A stretch of 64,000 bases of DNA from assembly GCF_000328705.1 (NCBI RefSeq), contig NC_019673.1, positions 4,154,001-4,218,000 of the forward strand, in the 5' to 3' direction. The position numbers and the translations under genes were made by a program. Below are positions 16,449 to 25,306 of this stretch, piece after piece. The stretch is from Saccharothrix espanaensis DSM 44229. Lineage in GTDB: Bacteria; Actinomycetota; Actinomycetes; Mycobacteriales; Pseudonocardiaceae. Under the pieces are notes generated by a model, which was not told the DNA's origin, made no database searches, and saw only the letters and a list, made by a program, of their open reading frames with translations. Every line of letters starts with the position of its first letter. Position 1 is the first letter of the stretch.

Positions 16449-17294
16449 TCAGCGGAAGTCGTCGAGGTGGTCGGCCAGCCACTCCCGGAACGTCCGGGCG
16501 GGCGCGTGCGTCACGTCCGCCACGTCGGAGGTCGGGGGCACCGGGTGGTCGACCAGTTCGGCGAACCCGCCGATCACCTGGCGGGCGACGTCGTCGGGCA
16601 GCAGGCCGGCGTACGTGCGGTCGTCGTCGGGGTCGACCTCGTGCCAGCGCAGCGGCCGGCCGATCGCCTCGCCGATGGCCCGCACCTGCTCCGCCCTGGT
16701 CAGCAGTTCCGGGCCGGTGAGCTGGTACTTGGCCTCGTCGTGCCCGTCCTCGGTCAGCGCCCGGACGGCGACGGCGGCGATGTCGGCCTCGTGCAGCAGG
16801 GTGTGCGCGGCCTGCCCGTACGCGCCGCGCACCTCGTCGCCGGCCCGGACCTGCCCGGCCCAGGCGCGGGTGTTGGCCGCGAAACCGTGCGCCCGCAGGA
16901 ACGTCCAGCGCACGCCGGACTCCACGACGGCCCGCTCCACCACGGCGTGGAAGTGGCCGATGGGGTTCGTCTGCTCGGCCAGCCGGTCGTCCACCGCGCC
17001 CGTGGACAGCAGCACGACCCGGGACGCGTTCGCGGCGATCGCCCGCGCGACCTCCGCCGCGCTCCCGGTGTCGGGGGAGGGCCACATCAGGAACACCGCG
17101 TCCACGCCCTCGGCCACCGCGCGGATCGTCGCGGGGTCGGTGTGGTCGCCGCGCACGACCTCCACGCCCTCCGGGAACCCGGTCGTGCCGCGGGTCAGCG
17201 CACGCGGGGCGAGCCCGGCGGCGAGCAACTGCCGCACCACCTGGCCGCCGACGTTCCCGGTCGCGCCGGTCACCAGAATCCTGCCGTCCGCCAA
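16449..17294 (-). CDS. NmrA-like NAD(P)-binding oxidoreductase
   Basis: A 281-aa atypical short-chain dehydrogenase of the NmrA/quinone-reductase-like type: N-terminal Rossmann motif ILVTGATGNVGGQVVRQLL, then VEVVRGDHTDPATI and LLSTGAV. The classical SDR Tyr-x3-Lys is not evident. The start is TTG at 17294; an excellent AGGAGG sequence 5 nt upstream makes this start convincing. It is divergent from an HxlR regulator with an inverted repeat between, a very common pairing for redox- or electrophile-responsive control. Confidence 0.9.
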   Translation of the reverse strand: MADGRILVTGATGNVGGQVVRQLLAAGLAPRALTRGTTGFPEGVEVVRGDHTDPATIRAVAEGVDAVFLMWPSPDTGSAAEVARAIAANASRVVLLSTGAVDDRLAEQTNPIGHFHAVVERAVVESGVRWTFLRAHGFAANTRAWAGQVRAGDEVRGAYGQAAHTLLHEADIAAVAVRALTEDGHDEAKYQLTGPELLTRAEQVRAIGEAIGRPLRWHEVDPDDDRTYAGLLPDDVARQVIGGFAELVDHPVPPTSDVADVTHAPARTFREWLADHLDDFR

Positions 17295-17352
17295 CGTTTC
17301 CTCCTCGTTCGGTGGTGGCGACGGTAGGTGCGGGGGCGGCGGCCCGGTAAGG

Positions 17353-17370
17353 GCTTACTCCGACGTAAGC
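17353..17370. promoter_or_regulatory. Putative HxlR operator
   Basis: GCTTAC (17353-17358) and GTAAGC (17365-17370) form a perfect dyad with a 6-bp centre in the 83-bp gap between the divergent nmrA-like and hxlR genes, ending 8 bp before the hxlR GTG. Position suggests autorepression and control of the oxidoreductase; binding is inferred. Confidence 0.6.
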
Positions 17371-17377
17371 TCATGGC

Positions 17378-17755
17378 GTGGGAGTAGGAGTCCAGGCAGG
17401 CGAGCCCCGACGTGACCGGTTCCACAAGGACTGCCCGGGGTGGGAGCTCTACCGGCACGTCGCGAACCGGTGGGGCGTGCTGATCCTGAGCGCGCTGGAC
17501 GAGGGGCCGCTGCGGTTCCACGCGGTGCGCGACCAGGTCGGCGGGATCAGCGAGAAGGTGCTCTCGCAGAACCTCCGCGACCTGGTCCGCGACGGCCTGC
17601 TGCACCGCGAGGTGGAGCCGTCCACGCCGCCGAAGGTCACTTACTCGCTGACCCCGTTGGGAGACCAGCTGACCGCACGGGTGCGGGTGCTGCTGGAGTG
17701 GGTGGGCGCGAACTTCGACGAGGTGCTGGCCGCCCGCCGCCACCACGACGGCTGA
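17378..17755 (+). CDS. HxlR-family transcriptional regulator
   Basis: A 125-aa winged-helix regulator with the family pattern: FHKDCPGWELYRHVANRWGV, LRFHAVRDQVGGISEKVLSQ, NLRDLVRDGLLHREV, and KVTYSLTPLGDQL. The single cysteine near residue 19 matches the conserved redox-active Cys of HxlR proteins such as YodB, so electrophile or oxidant sensing is possible. Start GTG 17378 is the first in-frame start after the operator; ATG 17373 is out of frame and stops at once. Confidence 0.9.
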   Translation: MGVGVQAGEPRRDRFHKDCPGWELYRHVANRWGVLILSALDEGPLRFHAVRDQVGGISEKVLSQNLRDLVRDGLLHREVEPSTPPKVTYSLTPLGDQLTARVRVLLEWVGANFDEVLAARRHHDG

Positions 17756-17930
17756 CCACCCGCACCCGGCCGCTCTCGCGTCGAGCCCGCCATGAGGGTG
17801 CCCGGTCTGCCGCGTGTCGAGCCCGTCGCGACCGGGCCACTGCGGGCCGGTTCGGGGGCGGGTGTCGTAGGACGGTCGGTCCAGCGATAACGGGTCGCGA
17901 TCGGGCGGGGTGCGTGCCTACTGTGCGGGC

Positions 17931-18701
17931 ATGGACTGGAAGCGGAAGGTCGGGCGGGTCGGGGTGCTCACGGGGGCGGGGATCTCCACCGATTCCGGCA
18001 TCCCCGACTACCGCGGTGCCAACGGGGTGTGGACGACCGACCCCGAGGCGGTCGGCGCGTTCACCCTCGACCGGTTCCTGTCCTCCGCCGACGCCCGCGC
18101 CCGGCTGTGGTCGTCCTACCTCGGCCACGCCGCGTGGCGGGCCGAGCCCAACTCCGCCCACCGCGCGCTCGCCCGGCTGAGCCGGTCCGGCGTCGCGACC
18201 CGGGTGCTCACCCAGAACGTCGACGGGCTGCACCAGCGGGCCGGGGTGCCGGCGGGCAAGGTGCTCGAACTGCACGGCACCATGCGGGACACGACGTGCA
18301 CCGCGTGCGGCGACACCACCCCGACCGAACAGGTGCTGGCGCGCGACGAGAGCGACCCGGCCTGCCCGAAGTGCGGCGGCATCCTCAAGCCCGCCGTGGT
18401 GCTGTTCGGCCAGCACCTCGACGAGACCGTGCTCGGGCAGGCGCAGATCATCGCCGGGGCGTCCGAGGTGTTCCTCGCCGTGGGCACCACGCTCCAGGTC
18501 GAACCGGTGGCCTCGCTGTGCGAGATCGCCGTGCGGGCCGGCGCGGACCTGGTGATCGTCAACCGCGACCCGACGCCGTACGACGACGTGGCGTCCGCCG
18601 TGATCCGGGAACCGATCGGCACCGCGCTGGACTGGATCTGCGACGCCCTCGCCGGTCACCAGTCCGCCGCGCCCGCGAAGGACGTGCCGGTGGGGGAGTA
18701 G
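17931..18701 (+). CDS. Sir2-family NAD-dependent protein deacylase
   Basis: A 256-aa sirtuin. The NAD-binding motif GAGIS is at 15-19, followed by SGIPDYRGANGVW, the TQNVDGLHQRAG loop, the catalytic His in LELHGTM and four zinc cysteines in CTACG and CPKCGG. A C-terminal GTTLQVEPVASL segment is typical. It would remove acetyl or other acyl groups from lysines, for example on acyl-CoA synthetases. ATG 17931 gives the normal length. Its last 46 bp overlap convergently with the 3' end of the OleD-like gene. Confidence 0.92.
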   Translation: MDWKRKVGRVGVLTGAGISTDSGIPDYRGANGVWTTDPEAVGAFTLDRFLSSADARARLWSSYLGHAAWRAEPNSAHRALARLSRSGVATRVLTQNVDGLHQRAGVPAGKVLELHGTMRDTTCTACGDTTPTEQVLARDESDPACPKCGGILKPAVVLFGQHLDETVLGQAQIIAGASEVFLAVGTTLQVEPVASLCEIAVRAGADLVIVNRDPTPYDDVASAVIREPIGTALDWICDALAGHQSAAPAKDVPVGE

Positions 18702-19537
18702 CCCAGCCCCTCGCGGGCCGCCGTGATGTCCAGGGTGCGTTCGTAGCCGAGGTGGCTGATCGCGTACCGGGTCAGCCGAGGCGGATCCGCTGCCCCTACC
18801 AGTCGCCAGACCCACTCGGCGACGCCCGCCGCGTGCCACGCGGCGCGCAACGGGAGGTGGCGGATCCGCACGTCCGAGCCCCGTTCGCGCAGCAGGTCCC
18901 GCAGAGCGTCTTGCAGGACAACGGGGTGCGCGTCGGCGATGTTGTACACGCCCGGCCGCCCGGTGCACGCCGACAGCGTCGCGGCGACCAGGTTGTCGAT
19001 GGAGGTCAACGACTGCGGGGCCTGCCCGTCGCCGACGATCACCAGGTTCCGCCCCCGGATCGCGCCGAGCACCCGGGGCAGCAGCGTCGGGTCGCCCGGC
19101 CCGTAGACGGCGTGCGGTCGCAGCACCACGGTGTCCGGCCGCCCGGCCAGGACCCGTTCCGACTCCGCCTTGGCGGCCGCGTAGTCGGTCAGGTAGCGCG
19201 TGACGGGCCCGGCGGACTCCGGCGCGTTCACCGTCGGCACGAACGGGTCGTACACGCTCGCCGTCGAGATGTGCACCAGCCGCGCGCCCGGGAACGTCTC
19301 GGCCACGTGCCGCGTGCCGTCCACGCACACCCGCCGGATCCGCTCGCCGTCGCCCCAGTCGGTGACGGCCGCCGCCGCGTGCACCACGGCGTCCACGGCC
19401 GGCGGGTCGGCCAGCGGGCCGACCGCGATGTCCCAGTCCCGCGACCCGTACCCGTGCACGCGCCACCCCAGTGCCCGCGCGGCGCGGGCGACCGCCCCGC
19501 CGACGAACCCGGTCGCCCCGGTGACCGCCAGGCGCAT
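18656..19537 (-). CDS. OleD-like NAD(P)-dependent reductase/epimerase
   Basis: A 293-aa extended short-chain dehydrogenase: TGATGFVGG nucleotide-binding motif at residues 6-14, HISTASVYD with the catalytic Ser at 91-94, and Tyr119-x3-Lys123. In olefin and beta-lactone pathways OleD reduces the 2-alkyl-3-keto acid made by OleA to a 3-hydroxy acid. It is the last gene of a five-gene operon, and its ATG overlaps the OleC-like stop by one base (TGATG). Other epimerase/dehydratase roles are possible in isolation; the neighbours favour OleD. Confidence 0.8.
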   Translation of the reverse strand: MRLAVTGATGFVGGAVARAARALGWRVHGYGSRDWDIAVGPLADPPAVDAVVHAAAAVTDWGDGERIRRVCVDGTRHVAETFPGARLVHISTASVYDPFVPTVNAPESAGPVTRYLTDYAAAKAESERVLAGRPDTVVLRPHAVYGPGDPTLLPRVLGAIRGRNLVIVGDGQAPQSLTSIDNLVAATLSACTGRPGVYNIADAHPVVLQDALRDLLRERGSDVRIRHLPLRAAWHAAGVAEWVWRLVGAADPPRLTRYAISHLGYERTLDITAAREGLGYSPTGTSFAGAADW

Positions 19538-21039
19538 CAGCGGGCGAACCGCTCGCGCAGCGCGGTCCGGTCGATCTTGCGCAGCCGCCCCGCCAGCGGG
19601 AGTTCGTCCACCAGGACCACCTCGTCGGGCAGCGCGCTCGCGTCGATCAGGTCCGGCAGCGCGGCCCGCACCCGTTGGGCCAGGCCCGCGCTCGTACCCG
19701 GTAGCGCGGTCAGCACGAGCACGATCCGCTCGTCGCCGATCGCGTCGGGCACCCCCACCATGACCGCGCCCGCCACGCCGGGCAGGTCGGCGATCGCGGG
19801 TTCGTACAGGCCGGGGTAGACGTTGGTCCGGCCCCGGATGATCATGTCCTTCTTCCGGCCGGTCAGCACCAGCCGGTCGTCGTCCCAGCGGGCCAGGTCG
19901 CCGGTCGCGTGCTCGGTCAGCGGCGGCTCGCCCAGGTAGCCCCGGCACAGGTTCGGGCCCGACACGAGCAGTTCGCCGTCCGGCGCGAGCCGCGCCGACA
20001 CGCCCGGCAGCGGCCGGCCCAGCAGGTCGCCGCCGTGCCCGATCTTCTCGTCCGCCGTCGCGATCGCCACCGGCAGGATCTCGGTCATCCCGTACACCGC
20101 CAGGAACTCCACGTCCGGCAGGGCCCGCTGCGCCCGCTTGAGCAACGGCGGCAGCACCGGGGCCGACCCGAGCAGCACCTGCCGCAGCGAGCCCGGCAGC
20201 GCGACCCCGCTGTCCAGGATCACCGCCAGGTCGGCGGGCACCAGGAACGTGTGCGTCGCCCCGGCGAGCCCGGCGGCCACCGCGGCCGGATCGGCCGACG
20301 GCGCGAACCCGTACGGCGGCATCGTCCAGTGCGCGCCCGCCACCAGCGCGGGCAGCCCCAACATCATCTGATCGGTGTGCACCCGCGTGTCCGGGCCCAG
20401 TTCGCACCGGGTCGCCAACGTCCGCAGGGCCGCGCCGAGCGAACCGCGCGTGTGCACGACGGCTTTGGGCGTGGCGGTCGTGCCCGAGGTGAACACCACC
20501 ACCGCTTCCTGGTCGGGGTCCGGGTCCGGCGGCACCGCGCCGGGCACCGCCCGGAACAGGCTCCGGGTGGAGACCGCGCGCACCGGCACGCCCGGCAGCC
20601 ACGGGCCGGACCTGATGTGCCGCAGCGGAAGCCGCCCGTAGTTCGGCAGCAGCACGCCCCGCCGGCGCGCGAGCGCCCGCAACGGTCCCGGCGCGCTCGC
20701 CGCGTACAGCAGCGACTCGGCCGCCGCCCACCCCGGATCAGCCAGGGCGAACCGGCTCGCGAACAGCTCCGGCCCCACCCCGGGGTCGATGAACACCACC
20801 GTGCCGCCCGCCGCCACCGTGCCCAGCGCCAGCACGATCGCGTCCGGGCCCGGACGCACCGAGAACAGCATCCGCGTGCCGGTGCGCATGCCCTCGGCGC
20901 GCAACCGGTGCGCGGTGCCCAGCACCCGGTCGGACAGCTCCCGGTAGGTCGACGTCCGGCCGCGCGCGTCGGTCAACGCCGGTCGTGGGCCGTGCTCCCG
21001 CGCCGCGCGCAGGACTTCCAGCAGCAGGTCGTCAGGCAC
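19537..21039 (-). CDS. OleC-like AMP-dependent ligase (putative beta-lactone synthetase)
   Basis: A 500-aa ANL-superfamily adenylating enzyme: phosphate loop VFTSGTTATPK at 182-192, YGMTEILP at 316-323, GDLARWDDDRLVLTGRKKDM near the domain hinge and a C-terminal lysine in GRLRKIDR. The YG-TE-LPV pattern matches OleC proteins, which convert 2-alkyl-3-hydroxy acids to cis-beta-lactones. Length matches stand-alone OleC; there is no fused alpha/beta-hydrolase (OleB). GTG start at 21039 overlaps the P450 stop by 8 nt. A generic acyl-CoA or fatty acyl-AMP ligase role is the alternative. Confidence 0.8.
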   Translation of the reverse strand: MPDDLLLEVLRAAREHGPRPALTDARGRTSTYRELSDRVLGTAHRLRAEGMRTGTRMLFSVRPGPDAIVLALGTVAAGGTVVFIDPGVGPELFASRFALADPGWAAAESLLYAASAPGPLRALARRRGVLLPNYGRLPLRHIRSGPWLPGVPVRAVSTRSLFRAVPGAVPPDPDPDQEAVVVFTSGTTATPKAVVHTRGSLGAALRTLATRCELGPDTRVHTDQMMLGLPALVAGAHWTMPPYGFAPSADPAAVAAGLAGATHTFLVPADLAVILDSGVALPGSLRQVLLGSAPVLPPLLKRAQRALPDVEFLAVYGMTEILPVAIATADEKIGHGGDLLGRPLPGVSARLAPDGELLVSGPNLCRGYLGEPPLTEHATGDLARWDDDRLVLTGRKKDMIIRGRTNVYPGLYEPAIADLPGVAGAVMVGVPDAIGDERIVLVLTALPGTSAGLAQRVRAALPDLIDASALPDEVVLVDELPLAGRLRKIDRTALRERFAR

Positions 21040-22168
21040 GACGCAGCACCAGCCTCTCGTAGCCGGGGAGCAGTACCCGGCGTGCGGCCTTGCGATCTAC
21101 AATGGACAGTGGCGCGGAATCGAGGACGGCGTTCAGCACCGCGCGGATCTCCGCGTTCGCCAGCGGCATCCCCAGGCAGAAGTGCGCGCCGGCACCGAAC
21201 CAGACCTGCCGCACGGCGGGGGAGTGCGGTCGGTCCGGGTCGAACGGGTGCCGCCCCTTCGCGGCGGAGATCGTGGCGATGACGACCCGGTCGCCCGCCC
21301 GCACCCGGACCTTGCCCACCGAAGTGCCGGTCGTGACGCTGCGCAGCATCACCGGGGACGGGACCGTCACCCGCAACGCCTCCGCGACCACGTCGTCCAC
21401 CCGGCTCCGGTCCGCCGCCACGCGGTCCAGCCAGCCGGCGTCGTGCAGCAGCGCGACCAGCCTCGGCACGTACGACACCAGCGTCTCGGTCCCGGTGAGC
21501 ACGAACGCTGCCACCGCGCCGAGCGCCTCCTGCTCGGTCAGCCCCAGTTCGCGCATCCGGCCCGGCACGGTCGCCGGGTCACCCGCCGCGTACGCCGTCG
21601 CGGCCGGCCGGGTGAGCCGCGCCAGCGCCGCCCTGCTGCGCCGGACCTGTTCCGGGGTCAACGTGGGCCGGCCCAGTCGGACCATCGACGTGATCGCCGC
21701 GCCCGCCGCGTGCGCGCGCACCGCCTCGGTCGGGTCGAGCCCGACCAGCTCGCAGATCACCGCGCCGACCAGGTGCCGCACGACCGTGACGAGGTCCACC
21801 GGCCGCCCGGCCGCCAGGTCGTCCCGCAGGCGCTTCATCGGCTCTTCCGCGACGCGCGCGCACAGCTCGGCCACGCTGCGCGTGGTGAACAGCCCGGAAA
21901 GCTTGCGGCGCAAGGTGGTGTGCACGTCGCCCTCCATGTTCAGCAGCACGGTCGGGCCGACCACGGGCGTCCACAGGTCTGCCGAGGAACCGGGGCCGGT
22001 CTTGGTGAACCGGTGCGGGTCGGTGAGGACTTCCTTGGCCAGCGCGGCATCGCTGACCAGCACCCCGACCCCGGGGATGCGCACCACCGGCCCGATCCGG
22101 CCGGCCCCGCGCACCAGCGGGTACAGCACGGGGTGCGCGGCCAGCTGGACCCTGCGCTCCCAGTTCAT
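21032..22168 (-). CDS. Cytochrome P450 (in Ole-type operon)
   Basis: A 378-aa bacterial P450. The I-helix reads FVLTGTETLVSY, the ExxR motif EALR, and the haem-binding loop VWFGAGAHFCLGMPLA with the cysteine near residue 331. It is slightly shorter than most bacterial P450s. ATG 22168 overlaps the glycosyltransferase stop (ATGA), and its own stop overlaps the ligase start. It probably hydroxylates the fatty chain or lactone made by the surrounding enzymes, using redox partners encoded elsewhere, perhaps by the next operon. Confidence 0.93.
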   Translation of the reverse strand: MNWERRVQLAAHPVLYPLVRGAGRIGPVVRIPGVGVLVSDAALAKEVLTDPHRFTKTGPGSSADLWTPVVGPTVLLNMEGDVHTTLRRKLSGLFTTRSVAELCARVAEEPMKRLRDDLAAGRPVDLVTVVRHLVGAVICELVGLDPTEAVRAHAAGAAITSMVRLGRPTLTPEQVRRSRAALARLTRPAATAYAAGDPATVPGRMRELGLTEQEALGAVAAFVLTGTETLVSYVPRLVALLHDAGWLDRVAADRSRVDDVVAEALRVTVPSPVMLRSVTTGTSVGKVRVRAGDRVVIATISAAKGRHPFDPDRPHSPAVRQVWFGAGAHFCLGMPLANAEIRAVLNAVLDSAPLSIVDRKAARRVLLPGYERLVLRRA

Positions 22169-22917
22169 CGGATGTCCACCACCGCGGGCCGGTACCGGTG
22201 GTCGGCGTACCACGCCAACGTCCGGCGCAGCCCCCACGCCTTCGCCCGCCGCGACGACCCGCGCACCACGACGTCCCGCCGGAGCCCGTACCGGTAGGTG
22301 TGCAGGCGCACCGCGTTGACCAGCGCGCGGTCCTCGTGCACGTCCTCGATCTTGGACCGGGGGAACCCGCCGGCCACCGTGTACAGCTCGGCGGTGATCG
22401 CCATGTTGCAGCCCGCCGTCATCACGTACGGCCCGCGATAGCGCGGATCGCGATTGCCGGCCCGGAACTTCCCGAACACCGACGCCACCTCGACGGCGGC
22501 CACCAGCAGCCACCGGGTCCCGGCCGAGAGCCCTTCGTCCAAGCGCGGCAACAACTGCCCCGAGACCAGGCGCAGGCCGGAGTCGAACGCGGCCTTGACC
22601 CGCGCGGTCCAGTCCGGCGCGGGCAGGCAGTCGGCGTCGGTGCGCGCCAACCACACCGCGCCCCGCCCGATCGCGTGCCGCATCCCGGTGTCGGCCGCCG
22701 CCCCGGTGCCCTTCTCCTGCTCGTGCACCAGCTCCAGCCGCAGGGCCGGGTGCGCGGCGGCGTAGGCCCGGACGACGTCCACTGTGGAATCGGTCGATCC
22801 GTTGTCCACCACGACGAGCGTGAAGTCCTGGTCGGTCTGCGCGGCGAGCGCGTCGAGCGTGGCGGTGATGCCGCGTTCCTCGTTGTACGCGGGCACGACG
22901 ACCCAGAGCGGGCTCAC
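22165..22917 (-). CDS. Family 2 glycosyltransferase
   Basis: A 250-aa GT-A fold enzyme: N-terminal WVVVPAYNEERGITATLDAL, the nucleotide-binding VDNGSTD at 38-43 and a DAD metal motif at 94-96, then the acceptor-side IEDVHEDRAL resembling the EDxx catalytic region of GT2. No membrane helices are obvious. GTG 22917 overlaps the ketosynthase stop (GTGA). In this operon it could attach a sugar to a hydroxyl introduced by the P450 or to the hydroxy-acid intermediate; donor and acceptor are unknown. Confidence 0.88.
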   Translation of the reverse strand: MSPLWVVVPAYNEERGITATLDALAAQTDQDFTLVVVDNGSTDSTVDVVRAYAAAHPALRLELVHEQEKGTGAAADTGMRHAIGRGAVWLARTDADCLPAPDWTARVKAAFDSGLRLVSGQLLPRLDEGLSAGTRWLLVAAVEVASVFGKFRAGNRDPRYRGPYVMTAGCNMAITAELYTVAGGFPRSKIEDVHEDRALVNAVRLHTYRYGLRRDVVVRGSSRRAKAWGLRRTLAWYADHRYRPAVVDIR

Positions 22918-23900
22918 AGCCGGATCACCACCAGGCCGAGGCTGACGCCGCCCGCCAACCCGACCAGCGCCACCAGGTCGCCGGGCCCGCACCGGCCCAA
23001 CTGGCGCGCGGTCACCAGTTGCAGCGGCAGGCTGGCCGAGGCGACGTTGCCGTGCTGCGGCAGGGTGATCACCAGCCGGTCGGTCGGCACACCCACCTGC
23101 CGGGCGAACATGTCCAGGTAGGGCAGCGAGACCTGGTGCACGCCGATCACCGCGAAGTCGTCCCAGGTCAACCCGAGCCGGTCCAGCGTGCTGTCCAGGA
23201 CGCCCCGGCCCAGGCCGAGGAACGCGTCCTTGAGGCGCGCCCCGTCCATGTCGAAGTAGGTGCGCTCCGGGTCGCGCGGGTACCGCGAACCGCCGCCCGG
23301 CAACGTGCCGACGTCCCAGCGCGACGAGTCGGCGGTGAACCCGCAGCCCAGCACGCCCTCCTCACCCCGGGTGAGCAGCAGCGCCGCGCCCGCGTCGGAC
23401 AGCGTGTAGCCGGGGAACGCGCGCAGGAACTCCGCGAGCCCGCCGACCTGCCACCGCACCGCCCGCGACGGCGCTTCGCCGCTGGCGACGAGCACCGTGC
23501 GGTACCGGCCCGAGGCGATCAGCGCGTCGGCGACCTCGATCCCGTTCAGCACGCTGTTGCAGGCGTTCTTCACGTCCATCACCGGGCAGCGCAGCTCCAG
23601 CTTCGCCGCCACGATGTGCGCCGTCGCCGGCTCCACCATGTCCTGGCTGGCGGAGGCGAACAGCAGCAGGTCGACGTCGGCCGCCGCCGTCCCGGTCTCC
23701 GCCAACAGCTTGCGCGCCGCCGCCACCGCCAGGTCGGACGCCTGCTCGTGCTCGCCCATGACGTGCCGCGACTCGACCCCGGTCAACCGGTGGATGAGCC
23801 CCGCGGGCGGCGTGAACGGCGCCAACCGCCGCTCCACCTCGGTCGTGCTGACCTGCTGCTCGGGCAGATGAACCGCCACTCCGGCAAGTTGTGTCCCCAC
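22914..23900 (-). CDS. OleA-like KAS III thiolase (acyl-CoA condensing enzyme)
   Basis: A 328-aa ketosynthase III-fold protein. Catalytic Cys114 sits in NACNSVLNG, His255 in GVHQVSLPYL and Asn285 in QHGNVASAS. Glu90 in SQDMVEPATAH corresponds to the second-subunit Glu that distinguishes OleA, which joins two acyl-CoAs to a 2-alkyl-3-keto acid. GTG 23900 is chosen because GAGGGAGG lies 8 nt before it; GTG 23909 overlaps that ribosome site. First gene of the five-gene operon. An ordinary FabH-like role is possible but fits the neighbours less well. Confidence 0.85.
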   Translation of the reverse strand: MGTQLAGVAVHLPEQQVSTTEVERRLAPFTPPAGLIHRLTGVESRHVMGEHEQASDLAVAAARKLLAETGTAAADVDLLLFASASQDMVEPATAHIVAAKLELRCPVMDVKNACNSVLNGIEVADALIASGRYRTVLVASGEAPSRAVRWQVGGLAEFLRAFPGYTLSDAGAALLLTRGEEGVLGCGFTADSSRWDVGTLPGGGSRYPRDPERTYFDMDGARLKDAFLGLGRGVLDSTLDRLGLTWDDFAVIGVHQVSLPYLDMFARQVGVPTDRLVITLPQHGNVASASLPLQLVTARQLGRCGPGDLVALVGLAGGVSLGLVVIRL

Positions 23901-24015
23901 TCGGGCCACCTCCCTCGCCAGAAGGCTAGAGGCGGCGCGAGCCGCGTGCCCTCAGTAGAACTACTCTGATCACCCCGCAGTGGCTCCACAAAGGAACATC
24001 GTGACCGATCGACGT

Positions 24016-24087
24016 AACCGACCGGTCGCACTGCGTGAATCGGGTCACGACCGGTGAACCGTCCGCGACCGACGGCACCGGTCGGTT
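24016..24087. promoter_or_regulatory. Long inverted repeat between two operons
   Basis: AACCGACCGGT (24016-24026) and ACCGGTCGGTT (24077-24087) are perfect 11-bp arms 50 nt apart, lying between the end of the ferredoxin/P450 operon and the start of the Ole-type operon. Additional GGTGAACC/GGTTCACC dyads are nested inside. It may be a composite terminator or operator region for the downstream operon. Confidence 0.5.
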
Positions 24088-25286
24088 CACCACGTCACGG
24101 GTAACTCGTACACCCCGAACACCACCGCGTCGTGCTTGAACGGGATGGACTCGAAAGCACCGGCCAGCCGCAGACCGGGCAGCCTGCGGTACAGCGTCCG
24201 GTACACCACCTCCAACTCCAGCCGGGCCAGCGGCTGGCCCAGGCACTGGTGCACGCCGAACCCGAACGCGATGTGGTGGCGTGCCTCCCGGGTGATGTCC
24301 AACCGGTCCGGGTCGGGGAACGCGGCCGGGTCGCGGTTGGCGATGTCGGTGGGCAGCACCAGTCCCTCGCCCGCCCGCACCACCTGCCCGGCCACCTCGA
24401 TGTCCTGCGCCGCGAACCGCCGCCGCCCGCTGTGGGTGATGGTGAGGTACCGCAGCATCTCGTCCACCGCGCGGCTCGCCACGGCCGGATCGTCCGAGTC
24501 GCGCAACAGCGCCAACTGCTCCGGGTCGCGCAGCAGCAGCACGGTGCTCAACGCGATCATGTTGGCGGTCGTCTCGTGGCCCGCGACGAGCAGCAGCACG
24601 GCCATGTCGGTGGCCTGCCGGAGGGTCAGCTCGCCCGCCTCGACCCGCTCGCCCAGCCGGGACACCACGTCGTCACCGGGACGGCCCACCTTCGCCGCCA
24701 CCAACCCGCCCAGGTACTCGGCCAGGGCACCGAGCGCGGCCTGGCGCTGCTCGCCGGTGGAACCCCGGTTCGCGATCACCCGGGTGTTGCGCTGGAACAG
24801 GTCGTGGTCGGCGTACGGCACGCCGAGCAGCGCGCAGATCACCCGCGAGGGCACCGGCAGCGCGAACGCCTCCACCAGGTCGACCGGCCGGGGCCCGGCC
24901 GACAACGCGTCCACGGCCTCGTCCACGATCCGCTGCACCGCCGGCCGCATCGCCTCGACGTTGCGGACGGTGAACACGGCGGTGAGCATCCGCCGCAACC
25001 GGGCGTGCTCGGGGTCGTCGAGCCCGACGAAGCTCAACGCCCCGCCGAGCCCCGGTGCCTGCCTCGGGTAGCGCGGATCGGTCATCAGGGCGCTGACCCG
25101 CTGGTCGGCGAGCACCGCGCGCTGGTCGGCGTACCGGGTCACCAGCCACGGCGTGCTGCCGTCCCACAGCTCGACCTTGGCCAGCGGACCCTCCCGCTGG
25201 AGTTCGCGCAGCGCGGGCGGCGGGTCGAACGGGCAGCCCGGCGCGCGCGGCATCGGGAACGGCGGGACTCCGGACGTGCTCGTCAT
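24087..25286 (-). CDS. Cytochrome P450 (with dedicated redox partners)
   Basis: A 399-aa class I bacterial P450: substrate/oxygen-activation motif LLVAGHETTANM in the I-helix, ExxR in DEMLRYLTI and haem loop IAFGFGVHQCLGQPLARLE with the cysteine near residue 348. The N-terminal FPMPRAPGCPFDPPPAL is typical of CYP105/CYP107-like enzymes of secondary metabolism. GGAGGGAAGACC precedes ATG 25286. It is third in an operon after ferredoxin and ferredoxin reductase genes, so electron supply is local. Substrate unknown. Confidence 0.95.
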   Translation of the reverse strand: MTSTSGVPPFPMPRAPGCPFDPPPALRELQREGPLAKVELWDGSTPWLVTRYADQRAVLADQRVSALMTDPRYPRQAPGLGGALSFVGLDDPEHARLRRMLTAVFTVRNVEAMRPAVQRIVDEAVDALSAGPRPVDLVEAFALPVPSRVICALLGVPYADHDLFQRNTRVIANRGSTGEQRQAALGALAEYLGGLVAAKVGRPGDDVVSRLGERVEAGELTLRQATDMAVLLLVAGHETTANMIALSTVLLLRDPEQLALLRDSDDPAVASRAVDEMLRYLTITHSGRRRFAAQDIEVAGQVVRAGEGLVLPTDIANRDPAAFPDPDRLDITREARHHIAFGFGVHQCLGQPLARLELEVVYRTLYRRLPGLRLAGAFESIPFKHDAVVFGVYELPVTW

Positions 25287-25306
25287 GGTCTTCCCTCCGG
25301 GTCGGG

